A stretch of DNA of 64,000 bases from positions 169,963,146-170,027,145 of the forward strand of contig NC_133386.1 of assembly GCF_047511655.1 (NCBI RefSeq), read 5' to 3'. Positions 1-11,436 of the stretch are shown here, one piece after another. Origin of the DNA: Castor canadensis (taxonomy: Eukaryota; Chordata; Mammalia; Rodentia; Castoridae). Made by a program: the position numbers and the translations under genes. The number at the start of each line of letters is the position of its first letter. Position 1 is the stretch's first letter. Below the pieces are notes generated by a model, which was given only the letters and a program-made list of their open reading frames with translations, had not been told where the DNA came from and made no database searches.

Positions 1-182
1 GCACACAATCCTAGTCCCATCTCGTACCTGTAGAATTCCACGGCCTCTCATTATAATCCAGGGATCTTGTTACTTAATTTGAAATCCATGAGAGAAATAT
101 ACAAGCTTCTTTTATGTACATACATGTAAATATGTTCATATATAAACATATGTATTCTCATACAGATATGTGAGAAATACTG

Positions 183-258
183 GCAGTGCTGGGGATCAAA
201 CCTAAGGCCTTGCACCTGCTAGGCAAGCTCTCTACCACTGAGCTACACCTTTAGACCT
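183..258 (-). mobile_element. ID-type tRNA-derived SINE
   Basis: The reverse complement reads as an ID element: an A-box-like GTAGCTCAGTGGTAGAG, a CTTGCCTAGCA-like centre and a B-box-like GGTTTGATCCCCAGCA, as in other ID copies here. Non-autonomous Pol III-derived retroposon. Confidence 0.8.
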
Positions 259-1301
259 CTATGCATCCTTTATTAATCATAATTTTTAATATTCCGTGAA
301 CTTACTTACTTTTGTTACTCCCAAAAGTCTAACTGCAAAGCTAGCTTCAGAAGCTGTGAAATCCCCATTCTGTCCCAGCAACAAGGCTAGATTTGTCACT
401 TACCATCATATACTAGTGCAGTGTGGTTGCTGTAGTGCCAATAAATCTAAAATTCACTGAAATTGTGAAGTCATGGTACTTATAAAGCATCCAATTCTTA
501 GATCATGATACTTTAAATATAAAAAGTGAAATGTCATAGAACTGTATTGACAAATGCTTATAATGATTGGAGGGAAATATCTCAATATAAAAATCACCGA
601 CATACATTTCTGTTTCATTCACCTTTTTCTGTTCCTGTTTTGTGTTTGTTTGATGGTAGATTTATTGTTTAGTTTGAGTGATGTGTGCATGTGTGTGTGT
701 GTGTGCATGCACACAGGTGCACACTTCTAGGCACTTAACTAGTGTTAATAATTAAATCTATTTCACACAGGATTTTATCTATGACTAGGTCAGTTTCCCA
801 CTCTACTACAAATCAGTAAATGAATGGAATATGGGTACAAAAGGATAACTGGACTTGCAAGAGACAAATACCCATTAGTAAGGTTAGACTTTCAGTAAGG
901 CAGATGAAAAACAAAGAAGCTAAAGGGAGTGTGAACCCTGACTGTCCAAGTTCTGCATCTGTGAATGCAGAGAGATGGAGGAAAACGCAGAATAGTCAAG
1001 CACTGTAGAGTAACAGCATTCTCAGGTTTTTTGCTTTCTTATTTGCTTCTAAAATTCTAATCATTTTTTTCTATTACTCAGATAATTTATGTGTGTATGT
1101 ACTCTTCCTAAATGTACGAGAGAATTTTTAATGCTAAAAAATTTAGTGCTTAACAAAAGCTCAATATCATGTCTGTCCTACTGTTACTGTTTTAATTAAA
1201 TGTGAATAAATTTTTAGTAGTACCTTCATTTGAAATATTATGCATTTATACTATTAGAAGAATGTCTAGCATTTCTGTAATTTTTTTACCAAATTAAATT
1301 G
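259..1301. other. Unassigned intergenic DNA
   Basis: AT-rich sequence with a short interrupted TG/CA run near 682-720. The only open frame here (820-1008, 62 codons) has no recognisable domain, splice context or promoter. I see no gene. Confidence 0.5.
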
Positions 1302-1555
1302 ATCTGGGGGAATAACTCAGTGGTGTGGTGTATGCTTAGCTTATGCAAGGCTCTGTGTTTGAGTCCCAGTTGAAGGTATGGCTCAAGCAGTAGAGCACCT
1401 GTCTTACCAGTGCAAAGCCCTGAGTTCAAACCACAGTACCATTGGAAAAAAAAAAAGAAAAAAGAAAAAATAGGGCTGGTGGAGTGATTCAAGTGGTAGA
1501 GTGTCTGTCTAACAAGCATGAGGCCCTGAGTTAAAACTCCAGTATCACCAAAAAA
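1302..1555 (+). mobile_element. Three head-to-tail ID-like SINE units
   Basis: Three tRNA-derived units follow one another in the same orientation, at about 1302-1370, 1370-1460 and 1470-1555. Each has an A-box-like AGTGGT or CAAGTGGTAGAG motif and a TGAGT(T)CAAA/GTCCCAGT B-box region. The second ends in an A/G-rich tail. The arrangement could be serial insertion into A-tails or a tandem unit. Confidence 0.7.
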
Positions 1556-2110
1556 TATATATATTAAAAATTAGATTCTTTTATCTATGTGGTCATTTTG
1601 GAACATGTATGACATATACTGATGCACTCAGTCTTCTGAGTTATTTCTTCCAACTCTTTTGTTTAAAAATGTTTCCTTAACAGTTTAACAGTTTAAGCTA
1701 ACTCAGTATAAATATGTTAGTATTTTCATTATCTGGAAAGAGGAATCAATTCTTATGAATGTATATTTTTCCTGAAACATAGTTGTGTTTTTATTTTAAT
1801 GAGCTCCTGTTACATATGCTTTTTATACATATAAATAAAGTTTGAGTAAATTCTATTGCCTGTTTCATTTAAACATTGTACTGTCATGTCATATACTGAC
1901 ATGAAATACTGTTGATTAAATCTGAGCGATACATTGCATGTTTTCAAAATGATGTTTATAGAAGAGTGTTGCTATGAATATATTTCACCCAGTGAGGCTA
2001 GCATTCTATTTAAACAATTTATTTGCCATTGTGAAGGTATTATTTTTATTTTTAACAATTTTAGTATTTAATAAATTGATACAAATATATTACTCCTTAA
2101 AAATAAATCT
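1556..2110. other. Unassigned AT-rich intergenic DNA
   Basis: AT-rich sequence without a recognisable repeat family, open frame or regulatory cluster. Confidence 0.45.
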
Positions 2111-2111
2111 A

Positions 2112-2182
2112 CGGGTGGAAGATGTAGCGCAGTGGTAGAATACACATGCAAGGTCCTAGGTTTGATCCCCAGCACCACAAAA
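2112..2182 (+). mobile_element. ID SINE with A-rich tail
   Basis: Contains GTAGCGCAGTGGTAGAA and GGTTTGATCCCCAGCACCAC followed by an A-rich tail, which is typical of an ID element. Confidence 0.8.
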
Positions 2183-2454
2183 AATGAAATAAAACAAAAG
2201 AAAATACAAGAAATATGAAAAAATAAGGTAAAAATAAATAAATAAATTACTTAATAGTGAAGTGTATGAAATTTTAAACAATGAACTCAAAAACACAATA
2301 ATAAGAATGATAGAAGAAACTAAACAAGATGTGTATAAGCATCTGAATGAATTCAAAGAGGATACAAATAAACAGTTGAATGAACTCAAAGAGAATTCAA
2401 ATAAATAGCTGAATAAAATAAGGAAGATAATGCAAGATATGAAAGAGGAATTCA

Positions 2455-3232
2455 CTGTGACACAGGTTACTCCAGAGGCACCTGCACACCCATGTTTATT
2501 GCAGCACTATTCACAATAGCCAAGTTATGGAAACAGCCAAGATGCCCTATTACTGACGAATGGGTTAAGAAAATGTGGTATCTATACACAATGGAATTTT
2601 ATGCAGCCATGAAGAAGAACGAAATGTTATCATTTGCTGGTAAATGGATGGAATTGGAGAACATCATTCTGAGTGAGGTTAGCCTGGCCCAAAAGACCAA
2701 AAATCGTATGTTCTCCCTCATATGTGGACATTAGATCAAGGGCAAACACAACAAGGGGATTGGACTATGAGCACATGATAAAAGCGAGAGCACACAAGGG
2801 AGGGGTGAGGATAGGTAAGACACCTAAAAAATTAGCTAGCATTTGCTGCCCTCAACGCAGAGAAACTAAAGCAGATACCTTAAAAGCAACTGAGGCCAAT
2901 AGGAAAAGGGGACCAGGAACTAGAGAAAAGGTTAGATCAAGAAGAATTAACCTAGAAGGTAACACACATGCACAGGAAAATAATGTGAGTCAACTCCCTG
3001 TATAGCTATCCTTATCTCAACCAGCAAAACCCCTTGTTCCTTCCTATTATTGTGTATACTCTCTCTTCAACAAAATTAGAGATAAGGGCAAAACAGTTTC
3101 TTCCTGGTAGCAAGGGGGTGGGGGGGAGGGGGCAGAGTGGGTGGTAAGGGAGGGAGTGGGGGCAGGGGGGAGAAATGACCCAAGCATTGTATGCACATAT
3201 GAATAATAAAACAATAAAAATTTAAAAATAAA
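2455..3232 (+). mobile_element. Young 5'-truncated LINE-1 inside L1 copy A, with 14-bp TSD
   Basis: The insert is flanked by a perfect 14-bp duplication, GAAAGAGGAATTCA, at 2441-2454 and 3233-3246. It begins within the last part of ORF2: an open frame at 2492-2734 keeps the C-terminal block YTMEFYAAMKKNEM. The 3' UTR contains a very G-rich tract, then ATGACCCAAGCATTGTATG and an A-rich tail. The 57180-58191 copy is closely similar. The host L1 sequence resumes directly after the second duplication. Confidence 0.93.
3114..3171 (+). repeat. G-rich tract of the L1 3' UTR
   Basis: Dense runs of three to seven Gs separated by one to a few bases, fitting a G-quadruplex-forming tract. It lies just before the conserved L1 3' end. 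Equivalent tracts occur at about 21969-22012 and 58108-58152, with a C-rich mirror at 62350-62394. Confidence 0.8.
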
Positions 3233-3669
3233 GAAAGAGGAATTCAATAAAGATATGAAAATTCTGAAAAGAAAAAGATAAAATTGAAATTCTGGAAATG
3301 AAAAGCTCAATAACCTAATTAAAAAACTCAGTTGAAAACCTTGCTAATAGAATGGAACAAGTTGAAAATAGAGTATCAGGGACTGAAGATAAAGTAGAAG
3401 AATTAGATCAATCAGATAAAGACAAATACTAAGAAAATATGAACAGATCATGCAAGCTCTCTGGGACACCATCAAAAGACCAACCTATAAATCATGGATA
3501 TAGAAAAAGGAGAAGTACAAGCTTAAGGCGTAGATAACATACTCAATAAAATAATAGCAGAAAAATTCCTCAATCTTGAGAGAAGGTCATCCAGGTACAG
3601 GAGGATTTCAGAACACCAAACAGGCAAGTTCAGAAGAGAAAACACTTTAGACATATTATAGTTAAAAAC

Positions 3670-3785
3670 ACTACCTGGGCAACAGTGGCTCACACCTGTA
3701 ATCCTAGCTACTTGAGAGGCAAAGATCAGGAGAATCAAGGTTCAAGGCAAACAGTTCTCAAGACCCTATCTCAAAAATACCCAAC
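3670..3785 (+). mobile_element. B1-like 7SL-derived SINE
   Basis: Contains GTGGCTCACACCTGTAATCC, a B1/Alu-type Pol III A-box region, and ends in a CCCTATCTCAAAAA-type tail. Inserted in L1 copy A. Confidence 0.85.
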
Positions 3786-3787
3786 AT

Positions 3788-4010
3788 AGCTAGGCACCAG
3801 CTCATTCCTGTAATCCTAACAACTCAAGAGGCACAAATCAGGAGGACTGTGTTTAGAAGCCAGCCCCAGGTAAATAGTTCATGAGACCCTATCTTGAAAA
3901 AAACCTATCACAAAATAGGGCTGGTGGAGTGGTTCAAGTGGTACATACAGCACCTGCCTAGCAAATGTGAAGCACCCCAGGACTGCCAAAAAAAAAAAAA
4001 AAAAAAAAAC
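3788..4010 (+). mobile_element. Dimeric 7SL/tRNA SINE
   Basis: A left B1-like unit is joined through CCTATCACAAAATA to a right tRNA-like unit starting GGGCTGGTGGAGTGGTTCAA. A long A-tail follows. Confidence 0.85.
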
Positions 4011-4022
4011 CAATACAGAAAA

Positions 4023-4108
4023 GGGCCGGTCGAATGGCTCAAATGATACAGCACTTGCCAAGCAAGTATGAGACCTGAATTCAAACCCCAGTACCACCAA
4101 AACAAAAT
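4023..4108 (+). mobile_element. tRNA-like SINE unit
   Basis: A free right-unit copy: CGAATGGCTCAAATGATACA, then TTCAAACCCCAGTACCACC and an A-rich tail. Confidence 0.8.
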
Positions 4109-5996
4109 AAAAACCCACCAAATGCATAGGACAAAGTATATTAAAAGCTGCAAGAGAAAATCAACAAGTTACATATAAAGGCAAGCCCGTCAGAGTAACA
4201 GCAGAATTCTTAACAGAAACACCAAAAGCAAGGAGGGCATGGAATGACATATTCCAAGTCCTGAAAGAAAATAACTGTTATATTAGATTAATATATCCAG
4301 CAAAGCTATCCTTCATAACTGAAAGAGAAATAAAAATCTTCCACGATAAACAAAAACTACACGAATACATGACCACTAAGCCAGCACTGCAAAAGATATT
4401 TAAAGAAATCCCACATACAGAAGAGGAAGATAAACACAACCAGGAAAATACAAGAAAGAATAAATTGGCTAGATGAGTAGATTAACAAATAGGAAAGTAA
4501 CAAACATCACAAAAACAACAATGACAGGAAATAATACTTACCTTTCAATAATAATACTGAATGTCAATGGTCTCAATTCTTCAGTCAAAAGACATAGAAT
4601 GGTGGATTGGACTAAAAAGCAAGATCCAATAATTTGTTGCCTACAATAAATGGATTTCAGGCTGGCAGAGTAACTCTATCACTTGAGTAAATATGATCAA
4701 GAGGCGATAACAATTGTTAACATATATGCACCAAAAGTTAGTACATGCAATTTCATTAAATAAATATTTTTTTTTACTGGATGGACTTACAAATACAGAT
4801 AGACCCTAACATAATAATAATGGGAGATTTTAGTACCCCACTCTCACAAATAGGTCACCTCAACAAAAAAATCAACTAAGAAACTTCAGAATTAACCAAC
4901 ATTATAGACCAAATGGGCTTAACAGACATCTACAGAATATATCATCCTGCAGCTGCACAATACATATTCTTCCAGAAGCTCATGAAATTTTCTTCAAAAC
5001 AGATCATATTTTAGGACATAAAACAAGTTTTAACAAATATAAGAATAGTTAAATAGCTCTCTGCATGCTATCAAACCACAATGGAAAAAGACTAGAAATC
5101 AAAAGCAAAAGAAACCACAGAAAATATTCAAAACATGGAGACTTAACAATACATTGTTGAACAACGACTCAGTCATCAAAGAAATGAGAGGGAGGTTCAA
5201 AAAATTTCCTAGAATGTAATGAGAAAGGAAACACAATTTATCAGAAGCTCTGGGATACAGTAAAAGCAGTGCTGAGAGGAAAGTTTATAGTTATGCGTGC
5301 CTATATGGAGAGAGATCTCAGATAAAGAACCTAATTTATATACCTCAAGCTCCCTAGAAAAAAGAAGAACAAGTCAAACTCATAATAGGTAGAAAGAAAT
5401 AATGAAGATTAGGGCTGAAATTAATGAAATGGAAACTAAAAATAATTATTAAAAAAAATCAATGAAGCAAAAGTTGGTTCTTTCAAAAAATAAGTAAGAT
5501 TGCTAAACCATTAACCAAACTAACCAAAAGAAAGAGAAGACCCAAATTAATAAAATTAGACATGAAAAAGGGGTTTTCACAATAAAATTCAGAGGATCGT
5601 TAGGGAATACTTTGAAAACATATTCTAATAAAGTGGAAAATCTAGACAAAATAGATTTCTAAATGCATATGACCTAGCAAAAATTGAGCCAAGAAGATAT
5701 ACCACTTAAATAGATCAATACAAGCAATGAGACTGAAATAGAAATAGACTCCCAACAAAGAAGAGCCCAGGACTGGATAGATTCACTGCTTATTTCTACC
5801 AGACCTTTAAGGAAGTAACACCAGTGTTCCCCAAACTATTCCATAAAACACAAAGGGAAGGAACACTACCAAACTCATTTTAGGAAGCCAGTATTAGCCT
5901 GTTATCAAAACCAAATAGGGACACAACAAAAATAAAAATTATAAACCAATTTCCATGATGACCATAGACATAAAAATTCTCAATAAAATATTTGCA

Positions 5997-6342
5997 AACT
6001 AAGTCAGATATGGTGACTCACACCTGTAATTTTAGCTTGTCTAGAAGCAAAGATCAGTAGCATTGTAGTTCAAGGCTAACCCAGCAAAAAGTTTGTAAAA
6101 CCCCATTTCAACCAATAAAACCCCATTTCAACCAATAAAAACAAGCTGGGTGTTTTAGCATATACCTCTCAACCTATGTGGGAAACATAAATGAAAGAAT
6201 TGAGGTCCAGGTCCAAGACAGCCTGACTATAAACCCTAAAGCAAAAATGGCTGGGGAAGTAGTTCAATTGGTAGAGCACCTTCCTTGCAAGAGCACAGAT
6301 CCTGAGTTCAAACTCCAATATTGCCAAAAAAAAAAAAAAAAA
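5997..6342 (+). mobile_element. Trimeric SINE (7SL-7SL-tRNA)
   Basis: Two B1-like units are followed by a tRNA-like unit, starting near 6240 with GGCTGGGGAAGTAGTTCAAT. The first two are joined by a linker containing TTTCAACCAATAAAA, which is duplicated in tandem here (about 6103-6142). Inserted in L1 copy A. Confidence 0.75.
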
Positions 6343-6809
6343 ACAACCAAAACAAAACAAAACCTTGCCAATTGAATTCAACAGTACATAAAAAGATTCC
6401 ACCATGAACAAGTTGATGTCATTCCAGGGATGCAAGGATGGTTTGACATATATAAATCAATAAATATAATGCAGCACATAAACAGAATAAAGAACAAAAA
6501 TCAGATGGTCATCTCAATAGATTCAGAAAGAGCCTCTGACGAAATCCAACACCCCTTCAAGATTAAAAATTCTGAAGAAAGGAGAAATAGAAGGAAAGTA
6601 CCTCAACATAATAAAGGCTATATAGGACAATAGTCAATATCATAATAAACAGAGAAAAACTAAAATTGCTTGCTCTAAAGTCAGGAATGAGACTGACTAC
6701 ACTCTACTCACTGTTTTTCAGTATAGTACTGGAATTCCTAGCCAGAGGAATAAGGCAAGAGAAAGAAATAAAAGGGATTATAACAGGGAAAGAAGAAGTC
6801 AAATTATCC

Positions 6810-6830
6810 CTGTTTGCTGATGATATGATC
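6810..6830 (+). other. L1 reverse-transcriptase FADD motif (relic)
   Basis: The codons read LFADDMI, the catalytic aspartate motif of LINE-1 reverse transcriptase, in the frame opening at 6666. An opposite-strand SINE begins immediately after and ends the frame, so this is a fossil of ORF2. Confidence 0.85.
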
Positions 6831-7145
6831 TTTTTTTTTTTTTTTTCAGTACTGGATTTTGCTTGCTAGGCAGGCAACTTCCACATAAGCCATGTCCCTA
6901 TCCCTTTTTGCTTTAGATATATTTTTGTATAAGGTCTCGCTTTTATGCCTGGGTGGGCCTGGACCATGATCCTCCTATTTATACTTCCTGCAGAGCTACA
7001 ATGACAGATGTGTGCCACCACACCCAGCTTTTATTGTTTGAGATGGAGTCTCACAAACTTTTTGCCCTGGCTGACCCCAAACTACAATCCTGTCAATCTC
7101 CACCTCCCAAGAAGCTAGGATTACAGGCTTAAGCATCTGTGTAGG
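6831..7145 (-). mobile_element. Trimeric SINE, reverse orientation
   Basis: Starts with a poly-T (its A-tail). The inverted tRNA unit and two inverted B1-like units follow, separated near 7030 by TTTGAGATGGAGTCTCACAA, the complement of the linker seen in the other trimers. Confidence 0.75.
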
Positions 7146-7304
7146 GTCTTATGATCCTATACTTAAAAGACACTAAAGATTCCACCAAAAATCTGCTAGA
7201 TATGATAAACATTTTTGGCAATGTAGCAGGATATAAAATTAACTTACAATAATCAGTAGCTTTCTCTAGGTTCAACCATGAACATGCTGAGAAAGGAATC
7301 AGAA

Positions 7305-7612
7305 AAATAGCCAGGCGTGGTGGCTCACAACTATGAGCCTAGCTATTTGGGAGGTGGAAATTGACAGGATTGTGGTTTGAGGAAACCGTGGGCAAAAAGT
7401 TAGCAAGACCCATCTCAATCAATAAGCTAGGCATGATGGTATGCTTCTGTGATCCCAGCTACGCGGGAGGCAAAGGTAGGAGAAATGCAGTCCCAGGCTG
7501 GCCCTGGGTAAAAATGCAAGACTCTACCTGAAAGATAACTAAAGCAAACAAAAAAGGTCAAGTGTAGAACACCTGCTTAGCAAGCACAGAGGCCCTGAGT
7601 CTCAAAACAAAA
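7305..7612 (+). mobile_element. Trimeric SINE
   Basis: Two B1-like units (GTGGCTCACAACTATGAGCC and GATGGTATGCTTCTGTGATC) are joined by CATCTCAATCAATAAGC. A shortened tRNA unit follows (GTCAAGTGTAGAACACCTGC). Confidence 0.75.
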
Positions 7613-8789
7613 CCTTTTGGAATAAACTTAATTAAGGAGCTGAAAGACTCTACAATGAAAACTACAAAACCTTGAAAAAACAAATTGAAGAAGACGCCAA
7701 AAGATGGAAAGACTTTACATGTTCATGGATTGGCAGAATTAATATTACAAAAATGGCTATATAACCAAAAGTAATTTACAGATTCAATGCAATGCCTGTC
7801 AAAACTCCAATGTCATTCTTTGCAGAAATAGGTAACTCAATCTTAAAATTCATATAGAAACATAAAAGAACCTAAATAGCAAAAGTAATCCTGAGAAAAA
7901 GCAATCTGGAGGTATAATACCAGACTTCAAGGTTATACTACAGAGCTATAGTAATAAAAACATGCCAGCATGCTAGTGGCACAAAAGCAGACGGAAGACC
8001 AATGGAACAACATGCAAGACCCAGAAATAAACCCACACAGCTACAGCCATCTGATTTTTTGACCAAGGAGTCAGAAATACACATTGAAGAAAAGACGGCC
8101 TCTCAAACAAAATGATGCTGGAAAAAACTGGATATGTATACATATATCTGAAACTAGACCCCTGTCTCTCACCTTGTACAAAAATCAGTTCAAAATGGAT
8201 CAAAGATCTTAAGGTCAGACCTGAAACTTTGAAACTCCCAAGGAAAACAGTGGAAGATACAGGCATATGCAATTATTTTCTGAATAAGACTCCTTTTGTC
8301 CAGGAAATAAGAGAAAGAATTGACAAATGGTATTGTATCAAGTTTAAAAACATTTATATGTAAAGAAAACAATTACCAAAATCAAGAGGCAACCCACAGA
8401 ATGAAAGAAAATCTTCGCCAACTATTCATTGGATAAAGGATTAATATCCAGAATACACAAAGAACTCAAAAAAATTAAATCTCAGAAGAACAAATAATCC
8501 TATTAATAAATGGGCAATGAATTAAAAACAGACATTTCTCCAAACTAGTATAAATGGCCCATAAATTCATGAAGAAATGCTCACATCCTTAGCCGTTAAG
8601 GAAATGCAAATCAAAACCAACACTGAGATTCCATCTCACTAAGGTGAGAATGGCTGTCATCTAGAAAACAAACAACAAATGTTAGTGAGAATGGGTGTGG
8701 GGATTGGAGGGGAAAGGTTGGTGGGAATGTAAACTAGTGCAACCACTATGGAAATCGGTATGGAAATTCATTAAAAAAGAAACTGAAAA

Positions 8790-8866
8790 TTGGTCTTGTG
8801 GTTGTAGCTCTGTGGTACAGTACTTGCCTAGCATGCATGAGGCTGTGGGTCTGATCCCTGGCAACA

Positions 8867-8898
<32 letters not shown>

Positions 8899-8905
8899 AA
8901 ACAAA
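8790..8905 (+). mobile_element. ID SINE with (GAAA)n tail
   Basis: GTTGTAGCTCTGTGGTACAG and a CCTAGCATGCATGAGG centre are followed by a GAAA microsatellite at about 8865-8902. The repeat probably grew from the SINE tail. Inserted in L1 copy A. Confidence 0.8.
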
Positions 8906-9589
8906 AACCTGTTCTACTACTCTTGAGATAGATCCAAAGGAGTGTAAATGACCATTCAGAAGGGATACCCACATACCCATGTGTATCACTGCACTATTCA
9001 CAATAAACTAAACAGTAGAATCAGCCCAGGTGCCCAGCAACCAATGGATAGATAAAGAAAATGTGGTGTATATACATCAGGAAGTATTATTCAGCCAATA
9101 AAGAAGAATAAAATTATATTGTTTGCAGGAAAATGAATGGAACTGGAGATCTCATATTCAGCAAGATGAGCTGAGCTCAAAAAGTCAATGATTGCATGTT
9201 TTCATTTATATGCAAAATCTAGACCTAAAATGATAATTAAAAAAATAATTATATAAAAGAGGACAGCTTGGAAGCGATCAGCCAGAGGGGGACAGGGAAA
9301 GGAGATGGTACTGGGGGTACAGAAGATCAAAGTACTATATACAAATATATATGCATATATAAGTATGTGTGTGTATGTATATAGATATACATATGAAGAT
9401 AGCACAATGAAATCCACCAAACACTGCTCCAAAAAGGGGCATAGAGGGGGAGTCAAGGGAATATTACAGAATGGCTGAACTTGTCCAAAGTATGCCATAT
9501 GCATCCGTAGAATTATCATGATGAAACCCCCTTGTGGTATTAATATATGCTAATAAAAACAAAGAAGACACCCTTCCTCTTTTATGGCT

Positions 9590-9895
9590 TGATAGCCCAA
9601 CATTTTTTAGCACTGAATAATATTCCATTTTCCGCTTGCATAGAGTTTATCTAGACATTGACCTACTGAGGAAATTCTTGATTGATTTCAAGTTGGGCAT
9701 TTATGAATAAAGCCACTATAAACATCCGTGGCAGGTCTTTATGTGGGCAAAGGTCTTAATTCGCATTTCCCTGAAAACTTAAAATCTTTTTATATTGGCT
9801 ATTATTTAAATATTATTTATTAATATTTAATATTATTTATTAGTATTTATTTAAATATTAGCTATTTATGTATCTTTTTTGGTCAAGTGTTTATT
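9590..9895 (-). mobile_element. Ancient L1 (L1M-type) 3' fragment
   Basis: Contains the antisense signature CTGAATAATATTCCATTTTC and later ATGAATAAAGCCACTATAAACAT, both conserved in the 3' part of old mammalian L1. A repetitive AT-rich patch lies at about 9800-9865. Confidence 0.7.
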
Positions 9896-9907
9896 AAAAT
9901 CCATGGC

Positions 9908-10240
9908 CTTTTTTTTTTCAGTACTGGGGTTGAACTCAGGGCTTTGCTTGCTAGGCAGGTGCTCTACTACTTGAGCCAAGTCACCAGCCCTTTTTGCTCT
10001 GGTTATTTATTATGTTTTTTTCTGAGTGTGTGAGACTGGGGTTTGAACTCAGGGCTTCACACTTGCAAAGCAGGCACTCTACTGTCTGAGCCACATCTCC
10101 AGTCTGCTCTGGTTGTTTTTGGTAGGGTCTTACTTTATGCTTGAACCAGTCTGGACCACAATCCTCCTAGTGCTTCCCTGACTAGCTGGGATAATAGGTA
10201 TGCTGTATCCAGCCATTGGTTTAGATGGGGTCCAACCTGG
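9908..10240 (-). mobile_element. Two inverted tRNA units plus B1-like unit(s)
   Basis: Two tRNA-like units in reverse orientation (about 9915-9990 and 10035-10105) are followed by an inverted B1-like unit. The trace ATTGGTTTAGATGGGGTCC of the trimer linker follows near 10217. Likely a tRNA SINE inserted at the tail of a truncated trimeric copy. Confidence 0.65.
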
Positions 10241-10307
10241 ACAATAAAAGAGTGATGAAAATTTGACCAGTATTGCACATAATTTATTTCAAAATTTAGA
10301 TATAAGC

Positions 10308-10400
10308 CTGGTGCCAGTGGCTCATATCTAAATACTCAGGAGTAATTCTAAATACTCAGGAGGCAGAGGTCAGGAGGATCATAGTTTCGAAGCCGATCCA
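10308..10400 (+). mobile_element. B1-like SINE fragment
   Basis: GCCTGGTGCCAGTGGCTCAT starts a 7SL-type unit. A short internal direct repeat (TCTAAATACTCAGGAG) is present, and the unit ends after a GGAGGATCATAGTT-type motif. Confidence 0.65.
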
Positions 10401-10494
10401 TGATATGTTTTCCATACATTCTGTTCTTTTAAATTTCTCTTAGCAATATTTATAGGTTTCAGTGTACAGATTGTGCATATATTTTATTAAATTC

Positions 10495-10990
10495 ATCCTC
10501 AAGTGTTTCTTTTCTTCATGGTAGCATTATTCATAAGAGCCAAAAAGTAGAAAACCCCAAATGTCCATCCATCAATCCGTGCATGGGTAAACAAAATGTG
10601 GTATATCCATACAAAAAATATTATGCTGTAATTAAAAAGGAATAAAGTATTAGACATACTACAACACTGGTGAACCTTGAAAACATTGTGATAAGTGAAA
10701 GAAACTAGACACAAAAGCCCACATACATTGTATAATTCCATTTATAGGAAATGTACCAGACAGGCAAATACATAAAAATGGAAACTAGATTAGTGATTGC
10801 CAGGGGGGCTATGGGAAAGGGAGAAATGAGAAGTGCTGCCAAGAAATAAGAGGTTTCTTCTGGGGGTGATGTAAGTATTCTAGAGTTAGATACTGGTTAT
10901 ATAACTAGAGTTAGATTGGACAATCTTACGAATATATTAAAAACCACTGAATCGTGGTTTAAACTGTAAACTTCAACCTTATGTGAATTA
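10495..10990 (+). mobile_element. Ancient L1M 3' end
   Basis: Typical old-L1 blocks: CATTATTCATAAGAGCCAAAA, GTGGTATATCCATAC, GATAAGTGAAAGAAACTAGACACAAA (in parts), then an A/T-rich 3' end. No intact reading frame. Confidence 0.75.
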
Positions 10991-11106
10991 TATCTTGGTT
11001 TTTCATTTTCTAATTATTTACTGGTAGTATATAGAAATACAATTAATATTTGGCTATTGTCTTTGAGACAAGAAAAATATGATTATGTTAAACTCAATTA
11101 TTGATG

Positions 11107-11436
11107 CTATGGTTTTAAAGTATCCTTCCAAAAGCATGCATTAGAAAGTTAATCCTCAGTGCAGCAGTGTTGAAGGGTGTGGCCTAATGAGAGGTGATTA
11201 GGCTATGAGAACTATGACCCCGTGCATGAATTAATGCAGTCATTACAAGAATGGGCTTATTATAAAAGTCTTTTTTTCTCTCTCTCCTGGCATGAGGCAA
11301 AGGAGTCACGTCAGATGCCAGCCCCTCAGACTTGAGCTTCCCAGCAGGAGGATGGTGAGTCAAATAAATTTGCTTATTATGAATTATCCATTCTTAGGTA
11401 TTCTGTTATAGCACCACAAAACAAACTATGAAAATT
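11107..11436 (+). mobile_element. ERVL-MaLR LTR (MST/MLT-like)
   Basis: Blocks such as TTAATCCTCAGTGCAGCAGTG, GGTGTGGCCTAATGAGAGGT, CCAGCCCCTCAGACTTGAGC and the terminal TATTCTGTTATAGCACCACA follow the MaLR LTR pattern. CAAATAAATTTGC supplies an AATAAA-like poly(A) signal near the 3' end. The exact subfamily is uncertain. Confidence 0.7.

Larger units (their letters stand above)
2250..9565 (+). mobile_element. Decayed near-complete LINE-1 (copy A)
   Basis: A long sense-strand L1 broken by later insertions. An ORF1-like part (about 2250-4480) is followed by an ORF2-like part (about 4500-9200) and a 3' UTR ending near 9565 in an A-rich stretch. The endonuclease-like GDF block lies near 4815, the reverse-transcriptase FADD motif at 6810-6830, and the C-terminal TMEFYAA-like block near 9080. 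Frameshifts and stops occur throughout both ORFs, so it cannot encode a working element. Insertions inside: a younger L1 (2455-3232) and SINEs at 3670-4108, 5997-6342, 6831-7145, 7305-7612 and 8790-8905. Most of the stretch from 22425 onward (copy B) is homologous. Confidence 0.85.

Noticed and set aside
1302..1555. Functional tRNA gene cluster
   Set aside because: The units are tRNA-derived SINEs with A-rich tails and cannot fold into a complete cloverleaf by inspection.
2492..2734. 80-codon frame as a cellular gene
   Set aside because: It is the C-terminal piece of L1 ORF2 (YTMEFYAAMKKNEM block) in a truncated insertion.
8865..8902. CRISPR-like or satellite array
   Set aside because: It is a simple GAAA repeat at a SINE tail; no spaced repeats exist in the window.
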